Assembly: GCA_947179485.1 (NCBI GenBank)
Contig: OX359249.1
Location: 7,378,001 to 7,442,000, forward strand
Source: Allacma fusca
Taxonomy: Eukaryota > Arthropoda > Collembola > Symphypleona > Sminthuridae
Direction of reading: 5' to 3'
DNA: 64,000 nt
Part shown: in pieces, positions 35,506 through 48,409 of the stretch
Layout of the letters: every line of letters starts with the position of its first letter
Position numbering within the stretch: position 1 is the stretch's first letter
Notes under the pieces: generated by a model
Seen by the model: only the letters and a program-made list of their open reading frames with translations
Database searches by the model: none
What the model was told of the DNA's origin: nothing
Translations under genes and position numbers: made by a program

Positions 35506-38500
35506 ATGATGTCATTCGTTAGTCTGTCGAGTAGCTTAGTGAGTAGGGGCTATTTTAGCTCACCTAGAATTGTCAACACTCTTGCTTACCATTCGTCAAC
35601 ACCAAAGCGTTTAGAGTACAGTCATGATTCAACAAGTAGAGAAAGGAACCGAGCTGTCACCTCTTACTACAACCAGAGTGCCATTGACAATGCTGCAGCA
35701 AAGGTAAATCAATATTTTCAGTTGCTCAAAATAATTATTACTTTCAAAGGAATGGCATGTTGTAAACACCTCATACGCAACACACTCAAAGCCAATACTG
35801 CAATACTTTGTTGTTGTTCATTAAAGTAAACTATCCCTATAGATACTCTTATGTATAATCTACCTATAAATAGTTTTGTGCCAAGAACTGAACTCATAGG
35901 AAGGGAAAATAAAATGACACATATGTAGCGCATAATGCACGGCTAAAATACATTTATAAAAGAAGTACTACTATAAGGAGTTCCCTTACGGCAAGAGTAC
36001 ACTGTAGTTACTTTTATTCAACAGCAGCATGAATTCAGTCGTATTTTTAAAACCACCCCAAAAATTGTTATTGTCATTGTTGGAGTTGTACTTATTGTAG
36101 CAAAAGTAGGAAGAGCACATTACATCAATGTTAGGATAATGTTTTGTAATTTTGTCCAATGCGTACTGTACATATCAACATATTTTTGTTCTCCATAAGT
36201 AATTACATAACTAGAGACAGAGATAATGCATAGTTACTATAAGTTTGTACAAAAATATGTGATTTATAAATGTTCACCATACTCTCTAATCGCAGTGTCG
36301 CTGATTCAAGAAAATAATACAAGTATTTTCAGAAACTTTGACATTATTCTCAAGTCATAAGCTCAAGCTTCAAAATATTTTTTCCCAGATCATATTTTTG
36401 TCATCTTAGGCATTGTATATATCTTATTAAAATTTTTCCTTGTCGAGTTGCCTCGTTGTCAGTAGTCCTTATTTCATACATATTGTTTTTCACCCAAACT
36501 TCCCTCCAGGCCTTTTCCCTACCAATCCTTAACCTAACAACTAACCCTAGTACCTGCTGCTCAAAGACCTGTAACCCTGAAGGTGTTCCAAGAGGTTCAA
36601 AGGCAGTCTGAAAAAATCTTTTTCAGCTTGAACAGATTGATAAGAGTTCAGAGAACCGATGGCTTTTAGCATTTGTTTACCATACACTATCACAATGACT
36701 CAACATATCTAATCAAAATTACGCACAGCAGTGTAATTACACTGCTTCAAATAATTTACCTGAGGTTTAACTCTGGTATATCAGCATGTTATTTACATGT
36801 CTATCTCAAACCATGTTTTGAGTCGTATTTCATATATTAGATGAAAACAAGCTACTATAGATATATATGCACTCAACAACAGAGGTTTATTCTAATATTG
36901 ACAGGTAGGAAGTTGTAAGGTAGCAGTATCATCTTAAATAGTCCCGAAGTTTCCTCTTTGCTTATGAATTGTGTTACTTCATGTGTGTTGAATAATTCTT
37001 CAACCCTATCCGTATCTCTTTTACAGCTTATAAAACAAACCAATAAGAGGAATTTGTTTGAAGCTCTGCCAAAGAAAATAAAAAAATAAAAACATGCTTA
37101 CAACTTACAAAGAGATGAGACTTATGGAGGAAATTTTTAATCATTATTTTATAAATATTTATGAAAAGCTTTCAAGAAAGGATTAAAATCTAAGCATACC
37201 AATCTTAGAAAAACTAAGACTATAATGATTACGTACGAGATTTTTATGTAAGTTTGGGAATGGGCAGAGTAATGTGATATGCTACAAATATTGTGTCTAG
37301 GGACTCACGTAAGAAATAATAAAGATTACAGTTGTTAACAATCCCGTTTTCCTTTGACTATGAGATCCTACTTGTTTAATTCTACTCAGCTCATTACTAT
37401 GGACTATGTCGGCCAAGGATGAATGGTTCAATAGTACGTCAGCAACGACTGTCTGTAGTTGTAGCTGAATATGTATATAAGCTGCAAAGGTCCTAGTAAA
37501 TTGGATGTTTGTATCTTCAATCTTAAAATATATGAACATTACGTTATTCAACAGTTGTATGATCATAAATTGAATAACTTAAAGGAACAAGCGATTTGCT
37601 GAAAGACCAAATCATGCATTTCCAGCCCTTTTATGTATTTTGCGTAGCATCAGGTGTCCATTGTCTACAGATAGGAAATTTATTTATAAATATGTATGTA
37701 CCCCTCAAAAGCGTCTGGTAACAAATCCCAGACGGCTGTGTTTATGCCTGGATATGGCAGTATGATATGAAGACATTAGGAAATTATTGTATGAACGCAT
37801 TTTATTATTATGAAATATATAATGCATACTATTTTCATTTAATTTTACAGCCATCCGTTCGGCTCACCCCGTCCACAATCATGTATTCCGGGAAAGGTTC
37901 CGAGAGCACTCACATTCTTGTAAGTTTCCCCATATTTTCCTAAATCAGTGACGTTATGGGATCGAGATATTTTAAGAGTGCATATTTTAATTAAATAAAT
38001 ACATTTTTTTTTTTGCAGAAAAGTGCACAGTACTTGCAAAAGGAACTCCCTGTGAGAATAGCTCATCGGATCGTTGGATTTCGATCCCTGCCCTTCATTG
38101 TTGGTTGCAATCCAACTATATTGTCTGTAGTAAGTGGTCCACTATAAAATTCCTTTGAAACAACAAAAAAAAATAGTACGCCAGCACTCCAGTCAGAGTC
38201 TCCTCATGTTTATAAATTACTTTAGAAAGAACCTGTATAAATTGCGGATGTACCTCCAGTATATTCTAAGCATTGGAATTTGTAATTTGTTGCTGGTTAC
38301 TTCGCACATGTAAAACAATAAAAAAAACAACAACCGCTGAACACAACGCAGATGTACAAGAGTTGCCAGTGGGTTTGACCAGTTTCGTTTCTGCTGGCAA
38401 CCAATTGAGAGGCTCAAAAGCCCTCACACCTTCTTGTATTGACCTTGAAATTCAAGCTTTTATGCTCGTAATGGTTTTTTATGCTATAATGTCTGATGAA

Positions 38501-40365
38501 TTGTTTTTTTTTCGTTATGTAACGATTTATTCATATGAGAAACTATCTGGCAGAAAGCTGTCAGTAATATGTAACGTACGCCAATCTGTTTTTTCTGCGC
38601 GTGAATTAAGTCGGAGCATGTCTGAAACGCAATAAGACCAGGTATCTACAATAAAAAAAATTAAAGCAGTAAGATTTTTCTTGAAAGCTTCAAGTAAATT
38701 TCGCTTGAATACTTTGTCTCAAGTTGTCCCTGTTATGGAACATTTTTTTTACAATACACGCACGATAGCCCTAACATAAAATTTACTAATGTTGTATGGA
38801 TTACTAATTATTTGTTTTAGCATGAAATGTACATCAAAGCTTTCCACTTGCTCAATGACTTTCCTACAATTCAAGACATGAAGGATGAAGAGGACTATAG
38901 CCGCCTTTTGGAAAATTTATTGGATGATTTTGTTCATGTTGTCACCCAATTAGCAGAAGGGTTCAAGGGATCCCGAAAACACATGCAAGTGAGGAGTGAA
39001 TTTAATATTAGCAAGGAGGATTCTGAATTGTCATAATATTTTGATATTGTACAAAATATAATTGAAAAATTTATTTATTTTATAAATATTTGATTTTGAT
39101 AATTTCAGAATGATGACCTTATTCGGCAATTTTTGGATCGAACTTTAACAAGTCGATTAGGAATACGAATGCTGGCAATGCATCATCTCGCGCTCTCTCA
39201 AGATAAGGTATGCACGGGAAGGGTTTGTCGTTGCATTAGCTCAATTCCCAATATTTTTCTTTGTTGAGACGCTAAAGTGAGTGGTATTCCCAATCCGATT
39301 TTGTGCAGAATGCAGAAGCAAATCCCTTAATTCTATAGAAGTGAAAGTAAACACTCTGCATATTTACATACTCTCTTCTGGAAATTTTTATCTCCCATTG
39401 GTTTTTTGATCCTTGAGAGTACAAATGCAGTTTACATATTTGATTTTGATTGTTCCTGAAGTTTTCCAACGGCAATTCCATAACAAAAAAGGTGTCTAAC
39501 CTGTTTCCGTTTCCATCTCCAGCCAAGTCATGTGGGAATCATCAATGTGTCAATGCGCTTGAAGGATGTCATTGAAAAATGGGCTGATTTTGTCACCCGC
39601 CTGGCCCAAGACAAATATGGGAAAGCTCCGAGGATAAAGCTCTCAGGGCATATAAATGCAACCTTCCCATACATTCAGTTACCATTGGACTACATTCTTC
39701 CGGAGTTACTCAAGAATGCCGTTCGAGCTACAATAGAATCACATTCCGAACTCAGTGAGAGCTTGCTTCCACCGATACAAATCACAATTGCAAATAATGA
39801 TGTTGACTTTATCGTTCGGTGAGTTAAAGAGGAAGCTGATGCTTCAAATTGACATGAATTAAAACTTTCCGTACTCCAGTGAAAGGAGGAATTGTGAGGA
39901 ATTTTATTTGTAATCCCCTCTAGAATTTCCGACCGTGGCGGAGGCGTACGTCATAATTTAATGTCAAAAATCATGCTGTACAACTTCAGTACTGCTGATT
40001 TGTCCGACGAGCTGAGATTGGAATCAGATCTTTTTGGCAGTTTACTGGAGACCGCAAACCGAACAACTAGTGGACCCATGCATGGCTATGGCTTTGGTAA
40101 TCGGCAATCCTTTTTGAATTACTCTGTAATTTTAAGTTTAGCTACCTTAAAAATCAGTTTGAACACGATACTTCAACATATTTTAAAAATATTGACCTAC
40201 GTAACTAATTTAAATTTAATGACTGCTACAGGACTACCAACGTCTCGAGCTTATGCGGAATATCTTGGGGGAAATCTGCAAATTCAGTCCCTTCAAGGAA
40301 TCGGAACTGATGTGTACCTCCGTCTTCGTCACATTGATTCCAAATCCGAATCATTTAGAATTTAA
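35506..40365 (+). CDS. BCKDK: Branched-chain alpha-ketoacid dehydrogenase kinase
   Basis: Eight exons: 35506-35703, 37851-37919, 38019-38129, 38821-38988, 39109-39207, 39523-39818, 39924-40096, 40232-40365. They join in frame to 415 residues, close to human BCKDK (412). It is a mitochondrial-matrix protein kinase that phosphorylates the E1-alpha subunit of the branched-chain ketoacid dehydrogenase complex and restrains leucine, isoleucine and valine catabolism. The first 40 residues are Ser/Arg-rich with little acid, as in a matrix targeting peptide. Then come the helix-bundle domain ([40 protein letters not shown]) and the GHKL ATP fold: N-box [10 protein letters not shown] (N280), G1 box SDRGGG (D317), G2 box [20 protein letters not shown]. 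The ending [14 protein letters not shown] is diagnostic of BCKDK rather than pyruvate dehydrogenase kinase. Two Met codons in tandem start the frame; I chose the first. Confidence 0.95.
35704..37850 (+). other. BCKDK: BCKDK intron 1 (2.1 kb)
   Basis: The boundaries are AAG|GTAAAT and TTTTACAG|CC. This long first intron separates the targeting-peptide exon from the kinase exons. No nested gene or clear repeat was seen on either strand. Confidence 0.7.
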
Positions 40366-43300
40366 AAGAAGATTCGGGATAAAAATTGTTTTTATACTTT
40401 GTTCCATGTAATAATACAGTTCAACGGATGACAAGCAAATTGAATATGTAATGTTCTAAAATTGTCACAAGCAATTGCATATACCTGACCAGTTTTTATT
40501 TCGGGAGCAATAGTGAATGTATTGATTTATGAAAGTACTTAACTTCCACATCCCGAGTAATAATTTACTCTATTAATTTACTTTTTACCCGTCGAAGTGC
40601 CTAATGAAGATGTAAAATTTGTCACAAGTATGATCTGAAAAAACACTGTACTGCTAGGGGGTTTATATACTCTAGTCCTCTAAAAAGTTGTTATTTTAAA
40701 TGTTACAACTTTTAAGTAATTAATCAATAATGTTACTGAAATTCTTTTGACCTGATGGATTCTTAGCGGACGTTCCCACACACGACTGATCCTCACACCT
40801 TTATGCACAGCAATCTTAATTTTAAAAGCACTCAGCAGTTTGGAATCCAAACTCGGAGTCGGAACTCATGTTTGTGTGCATCTTTTATACTTTTTAAGTG
40901 GCTGTAACGCAGTCGGGGTATGTACAAATCATGTATGTAGAATTTAGTTTATAAAATATAACGCAGTGAAATAATTAAGTTCTTTTTTAGAAAATATGGC
41001 AAAACGTCTCGCTAAATCTTTGCAAAAGCAATTATTTTTTTCATGGGATCATCATAGATCTCAGCAGGAATAACCTCAGTAAATATCTGCAGACGTGCAC
41101 TTTTTGACCTTTCTGGGTCGCGTCAGTGCAGAGTAACGGTTCTGTGATGTTGTGTATTAGTGTATGAACAGGGAGCTGAAACTTTTAGCACGGATGTATT
41201 AGTTTTTATTTCCTCTGGAATAATTTCCAGAAAAATAGTAATTATATATAAATGTAAGTGGAACTAATTATTATTGAAGTACGGTACATATTTGTCATTT
41301 TGAGAAAAGTAGTTCTAACAATCGAAATGGCTTTGACAGGTCGAAGTCGGGGAGTTTATGAGTGTAGAAGAAAAAGTTTAAGTTCGTGGTTTCCGACATT
41401 AGCACGTCATCGGACATGGTAACAATCGTGCATGTATGTAATTACGTGTGCATATCTGTAAATATACAAGCGTTAACCTAATTACGGACTAAAGGAATTT
41501 TGTCTCTTTTGTCATGACCTTTTAGTATTCCCCTACGTCTTCCATAACAATATCAAAATGCATTTAACGCCTTTGGAAATTATTCACAATGACGTTACTC
41601 ATGATATTCAAGCATATTTATAGTTTGATAAATTACAAAGGAAAAATATTGTGCACCCAGTGCATATCTATGAATGTTAAATTTTGTTTGTCATTAAAAT
41701 CACCGAATGCAGCTACTTGAACACAGTACAAATATTGCTGTACCTATACTCGGTGTGTGTCTCTATCAAATAAAAACAAATAAAATCTATTTGCACAGGG
41801 TTAATTGAGCCCGGATGAAATTTAAATAATTTATCTCTCTTCTAATGATTTCATAGCTCTCATTCAGGTGTTCATACTTTGGCCACGTTTTCGTTCCGTG
41901 TGTAGACCCAACTGATACTGACTTTTAACCAACAGTCATTATAGAGCATGATGGAATCCCGAAAACTTTGGGGTCCACTTGAAATAATGCATGACCACGT
42001 GTAGAAAGAAGGCTCCGGATAATTATTGATTGGAAACTCTTCCGACATTGTCACCGCTCAAGAAACTAAGATAAACCTCCCTTCTGTAGAGGCCAAAAAT
42101 CACATCCCCGTTTCCAACAAAAGAAAGAAAAAGCCAGAAAAATATAAGTACACTTCTGGGTGCAACATACCTGTCTATTTACCATATGTACCTAGTATAA
42201 GAATATCCCTTGTAGCGAGATTACATATTACTATCTTCTAAAAGAGCAATTTTTGTCAGGACTACTTTGGGGTTGGGATTAAGCTCTAATCTTGAATCTG
42301 AATTTCTGTCAGTGCCATTCTTGACTTCGGATTTTCTGTAGCAACAGCCTACAATTATTACAATCCCCTTATCTTTTGACGGGAATGGTATCCGGAATAA
42401 ATCGGTGCTCCCGCTTCGGAGCTATTGAGAGCTCTTCCAAGACCGGTTCGGCTCAGATTTTGTACAGAATGCATTTGACTGATTTGACCGTACATAGGCT
42501 TACCACACCGTGTCTTCATTTATAATAAATTAATCCGATCTCACTGAATTTGTTCGTGATAGCAAAAAGCAAACGTATCTATATACGATTACATACGGAT
42601 GTATCACATGAAAACACAGTGCACTCTGCCTTGCTTATTAAGAACGCTCTCGTCATACGATACAGTCTTCATAAGACCAGCTCTGAAACCAGCCAAAGAC
42701 TCTTTACATTGACTTGCGTTCGCTTGTATAAGAAGGAGAAAAAATTATCAGGATGTTAAATGGGATTTTCTCCAAACATTTTTGCCTCTATGAACACTAT
42801 ACAGTTTGGGGTATCTTGCAGCCAGAGCACACTGGCTCTGTATTAAAATTGTGGAAGCGTATATCCTCATATGATACCTGATTATTACGTGTATGTATAC
42901 AAATGTATTCTTACGAAGTATAATAGGTCTGTTCCATTAACTATAAGAGTTGCTCTTATTGTTAGCTATAATTACCTACACGTGGAGTCTATAGCAACGG
43001 TGAATTTGTATAGAGATCACAAATGTGGTATGAAGTCACATTTCCCATCTGGTAATTGAATCCCTATCCAGTGTCACCCCAGTCTAGTGGGTAAGGGTCC
43101 TTATACACGTGTGCTAAACAAAGGAGCTCGGAACAATAAGCACGAGTAGCAAGAGGGTTGGGGTGCACATTGAAGCTCATGTAAATCATTGAGCCCCATC
43201 AGAACACACAGGTCAGGGTAAATCAAAAATCGGTGAGCATGAATGAAAAGGGTGAGAGTGAGTGTAGAGCGAGGCAGATGTGCGCGAACTGACCGATCAA

Positions 43301-46300
43301 TAATTATTTATCGATCAAAATTTCTCGGGAAGGAAGCTTTTTGCTCCGTACTATACCCCTTCATTTTCGGATCGTTTAGCGCAACCTGTGACTCCGGTAT
43401 TCGGTTTTTCGGCTTAGGTCTCTCCCGTTTCCACCGAATTCCCGTTCTCCGACTCCGTCCACGACCACTACCCGCTCCACTTGAAAGAGAAAAAACTGAC
43501 GGTGAGGCAGCAGGGGTTGGAGCTGCAAATGTAAACGCAGCGTATTCATATGTATCTATGGACGTGTGCCTTCCCATATTGCTAACACACCCGAACCCTC
43601 CTTTATTTCTACGTGTGTGCTATGTACGTGACGTGCCGTCAACAAATTGAGTACATCATGTACTGCACGAGCAGCATTTGTCTGCATAATATATACGGAA
43701 TATTACGGACGTGCTATTACGAATTCGAACCACAAAGGCCCAGAAAATATTTATTTCTTTTACCATTTTTATATCCACATATTTGCATCACTAAAATTTA
43801 TTTTTTTCTCCATTCATTCACTCAATTTGCCGGCGATTTCAATGCCATTACAATTTTTGTGAGTATTTATCAACCCTCCGGATTGGATTTTCGTAATAGA
43901 TGATGTCTCTTACTGGAGTTTTTTAAATTATTAACAAAAACCAAAAAATACTTGGAATATTTAATCTATTCTGATCGTATGTACATTAATATGAAAACAG
44001 AATTATGTGATAATTACGTTGATTAATTTTATCATAATCAGCTTCACAGATTTTGTAGTCACTGGAAAATCCGCAATTTATGCGTTCATTGTTTTTTGCA
44101 TGTGGATGAAAATGTTTGGGAGTCAAAATTGGAATGCAATTTGTGTGTGTCTGTGCAGGAAGACCCCAATATTTTTCTGGTTCAAGGACACATGAGTGAC
44201 TCTATACACGTTTCGTTTTTTTTTTTGCAAAACATGTTGGATTTACCTTTTCCAAATTATTTCTCGTTGGATAAAGGAGTTACTAAGGGAGTTTCTAACA
44301 ATTATCGAAAGCACAAGAAACGAAAAGAGAGCAATAGGGTTGCATATATGCTGCATGGCTAGATTAACATTGTTTCAGCTTTTTCAATCAATTAAAAAAG
44401 TAATTAAATTAATCCGTTTTGTTTTATCAATTTAATAAATACAAATATTTAATTTTATAAATAATAGTTTCGTTCAGCTCTCACTCCTGATAGTATTTTA
44501 GAATTTGTATGTATTTATAGTTTTTTAAACTTCTTTGTAAAATATAGTTATTTAGGACATGTTTCCGTCAGAAAAATAGGAAAACTGCTTCAGTGAAGCG
44601 CTTCCCTTTTTTGTATATTTATGAAGCCTCGCATTAGTTATCTGATTGCCCTTAAATGTATGTAAAGAAATATGTCGTTACTAATCCTCTTGTTAGACTG
44701 TCGCTTGTATAGAGAGTACTTGTAGATTGTAGGTATGCACATTTCCGCTATATGTATGCATGTATGCGTGTTCCTTGGAGCTCCAGTCTTGCCTACCAAA
44801 GAGCGGGGATATTTTGTTAATTCATTTTTTTGACCGGAATTCAAACTTTAAACAAAAATTAACTTTGACTATCTTTTGTAACAAACTTTCAGGCTTTTGG
44901 ACAGACCTGATACCGCTGCTGTATTCAAAATGTTGGAAAAAGCTATTTTTGAGAAACCTGTGTTATTTCGAAAAACCACAAAACCTTTGACTGTGATGTC
45001 ATATCTTGGTGGTAAGAGCTCACGTAAAGGATATTTCATTGGTTTACAAAAATGTATCAACACAATTAAAATTTCGAAATCGTACTCAAATTTTTGGCGG
45101 GACAATCAAAAATATAGACTTTTCAACCAAAATTTCACTTATTGTTTTTTCCTGTAGAACGAATCATCTCAGACCCCACCATCTTCCGTTAGGACAATTT
45201 GCATTTTCATGAAGTTTTCAAATTCATGCAAATTTTTCAAAAAGGATTAAAAATGTCAAAAATAACGATTTCGGGATCCACCGTGAATTTCTAAAAACGG
45301 TAATAAGTTTGGATCATGATATCTCATTTCTGTCCATCATAGCTCATTTGAAACCTGTTGAGTTGCTACCCAACAAAAAAATTCGAGAGCCAAGACTTTG
45401 TGGTGGGGATATTTCAAAATATGAAAGGTTTGACCCAAATCCCAACTGTCCAAATTTTGAGCAAGAGCTGTGTTCTTCTGTAGTCAATTAACTTGAAATA
45501 TGACTTTTGAAATTTTTTAAACATAGAATTTGCATTTCATTTATATGCATTATATAGTCGTATACAATTTACTTCTACAAATAATACCATTGTAAGAAAT
45601 CCCTGTGGTTGCCAACGACGCGTGGACTCCTGAAATTTGAACTACGTTTCCTAACTCTATATTTATACAGTGCATTCCTCTCATTAGCGTAAACGTTGAC
45701 TCAGTGAGTCCCTCATCATCTATTTAATTTGTACTGTACAAATAAATCATTTAAAAGTCCCCAGGATGTAGTCACACTGAATGGTCTGAACAAACAGTAG
45801 AAATTATCGTGAAATTTCATATTTACAGGTTCCGTTCATACATGCTAACTCCCAATATGGACTTCACATACTGGCCAAGGAGTCTCACTCACTCTCCATG
45901 ATGGAGAATCCTGGAATTTTCATATCAATTAGATTTTTGATTCAGAACTGTTTGCAGCCTAATCCGAGTACTACTGAATAAATGGATAGGAACTCATGAG
46001 TAAACTCATTAGGAAAATAATGTATTTACCGCAACTGCTCTCAAAGCCCTGGGAAATTAAATCTTGAGATGCGAGGACAGTAATAATCAGCATTTCCCCT
46101 TATTTATCGGACTCCCGCATACCTCCTGCCCCGTCCGTTTTACAACTTAATTATGACTAACCTTATAGGCTCCAGTTGGAGCTACGGACTAATTGAGGGA
46201 ATATGCGCTCTCAAATGCCTTCGTTCATCGGGAAATTGAGGTTAAGGACGGTCTCCTACTCCGGCTCAGACAAACCAAGTCTCTAAATCTCCCATGTCAA

Positions 46301-48409
46301 ATCAACTGTGAAGGTCGTGGGAAGTTTGGGGGCCCAGAAATGAATAATTTTCCATAATTTTGAATTGCGCTTTGAACTTGCTTTGAAGCACGATCTGGAG
46401 TGTGCCCTTATTGTCTCACTGAAATCGCACTCCCAGTCAAGAGTAACAATCAAAAATCAATGATTACAGCCCCTCTATATCCCAGTACCCCTACAAGGAC
46501 CCCTTTTAATTGTTTTCCCTAAAATGTATGAAAAATAAAATAAAAATATAAAAGCGATAAGGCAGTAAGTCGGGGACCCATGCCTGTAACTTACAATAAA
46601 ATGTATACATAAAAGCACCAGTGTCTAAATGAAGTCTACATTTATGGAATTCTCTTTTTCTCCGCATGTCCCAAAATTGAAGTACTTCTTGTGTTCAAAA
46701 TAAATGCATGATTTGAAATGTACTATGGTTGTTGGGGCTGGGAACATTAGTAATATAGTTCTTGAGTAAACTTATTATTATTATTAAATTTGAAATTATT
46801 TGTGAAGGAGGTCTGATATAGTGAGAGCACACTTTGTCTGGTCTTGAGTTGCTATGATACCATCTTCCTGGTGAGTAAGGACTAAAAACCTACTAAATGA
46901 GTACTACAAGCAATTCTAATGACAATTCTTCTGAAATGAATGAATGGAGTTTGATCCAAAGAGTCTTTTGTCTCAAGTGTGTATTTTTCCTAAGAATGCC
47001 ACTACATTGTTGATGGTTGCAATGGCAGTACACTTAATTTTCACAAGTATATTGAGAGAATTGAGAGCACGGAAATAGAATGGTTTGTATGACACACGCC
47101 ACATGCAAATGACTCCCATGAGCATTCCCAGTGATGAAATAAATTAGTCCGTGTAAAGTAACAGATTAGAGTAAGTGTTGAAACTTGAAAGATTACGACA
47201 AGGTTTCCCTGCAATTTGTTGTTCTTCCTCGTGCTATAAAATCCAGAATAAGTAATTACAGCATGTGCAAAAATTTTCAAGGTATCTCCACACTTGACTG
47301 AATCAGTCTGAAGGCATCTCCACCCGTCTACTTGTCATTTGTTTGAATGATATGTGAGTGCGCACACTAAATACCAGAGTGAAGGAAGTGCTTGAGCATT
47401 TTGTTCCAAAATGAAATAGTACAGAGAAAGAATTTCAGTGGGAGGAATAATAATAATTGTGCTGGAGATGATATTATGAAGGAATATAGGGGGGAAATTA
47501 AATCAAATTGCACGTCCTTTGATTTAAGTACTTTACCTGTTATTGCCTCTTATGGACGTTAAAAAAAATGGTTCGGGGGGGACACCCAGTGGTACGGAGT
47601 TACAGAGCCTACGTATGCATTCCCATGTGGCGAACCGACATGACAAACTGACTACTCTCAAACTTTGGGTAACGATAAATTCTCTATAACAGGATGTCGT
47701 TGTCGTCATTGAAAACTCAAGTTGAGCTAAAGAGACCCGCTCTTCTCACGCTTCTTTGCATAGCATCTTGAGTTGTGGTACGTCTCTGACCAAACTTTCC
47801 CCCTCTTTGGATTCGTCCTTCCTCACACAAGGAAAATCCTATCAGTTTCTAGCAAAACTCTCGCGATCCTATTTTCCTTCCCCACTTTTACTTTGCTCAA
47901 CGTAACCAGCGGATTTGTCTCGATTTTAATCCCAACCTTTTATCCCGATGGACCATGCGAATTAGTCCAAATTGTTTTCAGTATACATTAGAAACATCAC
48001 CGAGTGGGAAATATTTCTCTGTCGCCATTTCTTTCTCACTATCCTCATCGTCTTCTGGAACTCTGGTTCCGGCCAAGTCTCCCACTATCTATAGACCTCA
48101 CGAGTGTACCTGATCTTCGAAAATAATAGACTGGGACGAAAATCTGCCTGAAACGTGGAAGGGCTTTTTCCCGTAATTATATTAATTATATATTTTTTGG
48201 ATAAAACACAATTAAAGAAACAAAAGTGAGATCCCTCATAGGGAGTGCTACCTGCTTATAAACTCTTGTACCTCAAAAAAATCTACCTGATTACATTTAG
48301 ATAATTAAGCAAAAACTTGATATTTTCCATTGGAGAGAGAGAGAGCAAGTTCTCTCCAAACCTTGTCAAATATTAGCAAATAATTTCCTACAAATTCACC
48401 TAAGTCACC
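40366..48409. other. Intergenic region and 5' flank of the SLC5 gene
   Basis: Eight kilobases without a supported gene. No AATAAA lies close after the BCKDK stop; the nearest clear pair is at about 41769-41784. A short Lys-rich frame at 42026-42241 (VSNKRKKKPEKYK) has no supporting splice partners. The 45000-45480 patch is AT-rich with only short frames. Non-coding 5' exons of the SLC5 gene may lie here but cannot be fixed from sequence alone. Confidence 0.4.
43240..43625. promoter_or_regulatory. CpG-rich patch, candidate promoter or 5' exon
   Basis: Compared with its surroundings this stretch is rich in CG dinucleotides (for example TCGGATCGTTTAGCGC, TTCGGTTTTTCGGC, CTCCGACTCCGTCCACGACC). 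It is open on both strands over about 90-130 codons, as GC-rich DNA tends to be, so neither frame is convincing. It lies about 5 kb upstream of the SLC5 start codon. A promoter or 5' UTR exon is an inference. Confidence 0.25.

Noticed and set aside
35506-40365. Pyruvate dehydrogenase kinase (PDK)
   Set aside because: Same fold family, but the [16 protein letters not shown] and [14 protein letters not shown] segments and the length match BCKDK.
43243-43650. 135-codon + strand frame and 89-codon minus-strand frame
   Set aside because: They overlap on opposite strands in a CpG-rich patch, with no splice partners or recognisable motifs; likely composition artefacts.
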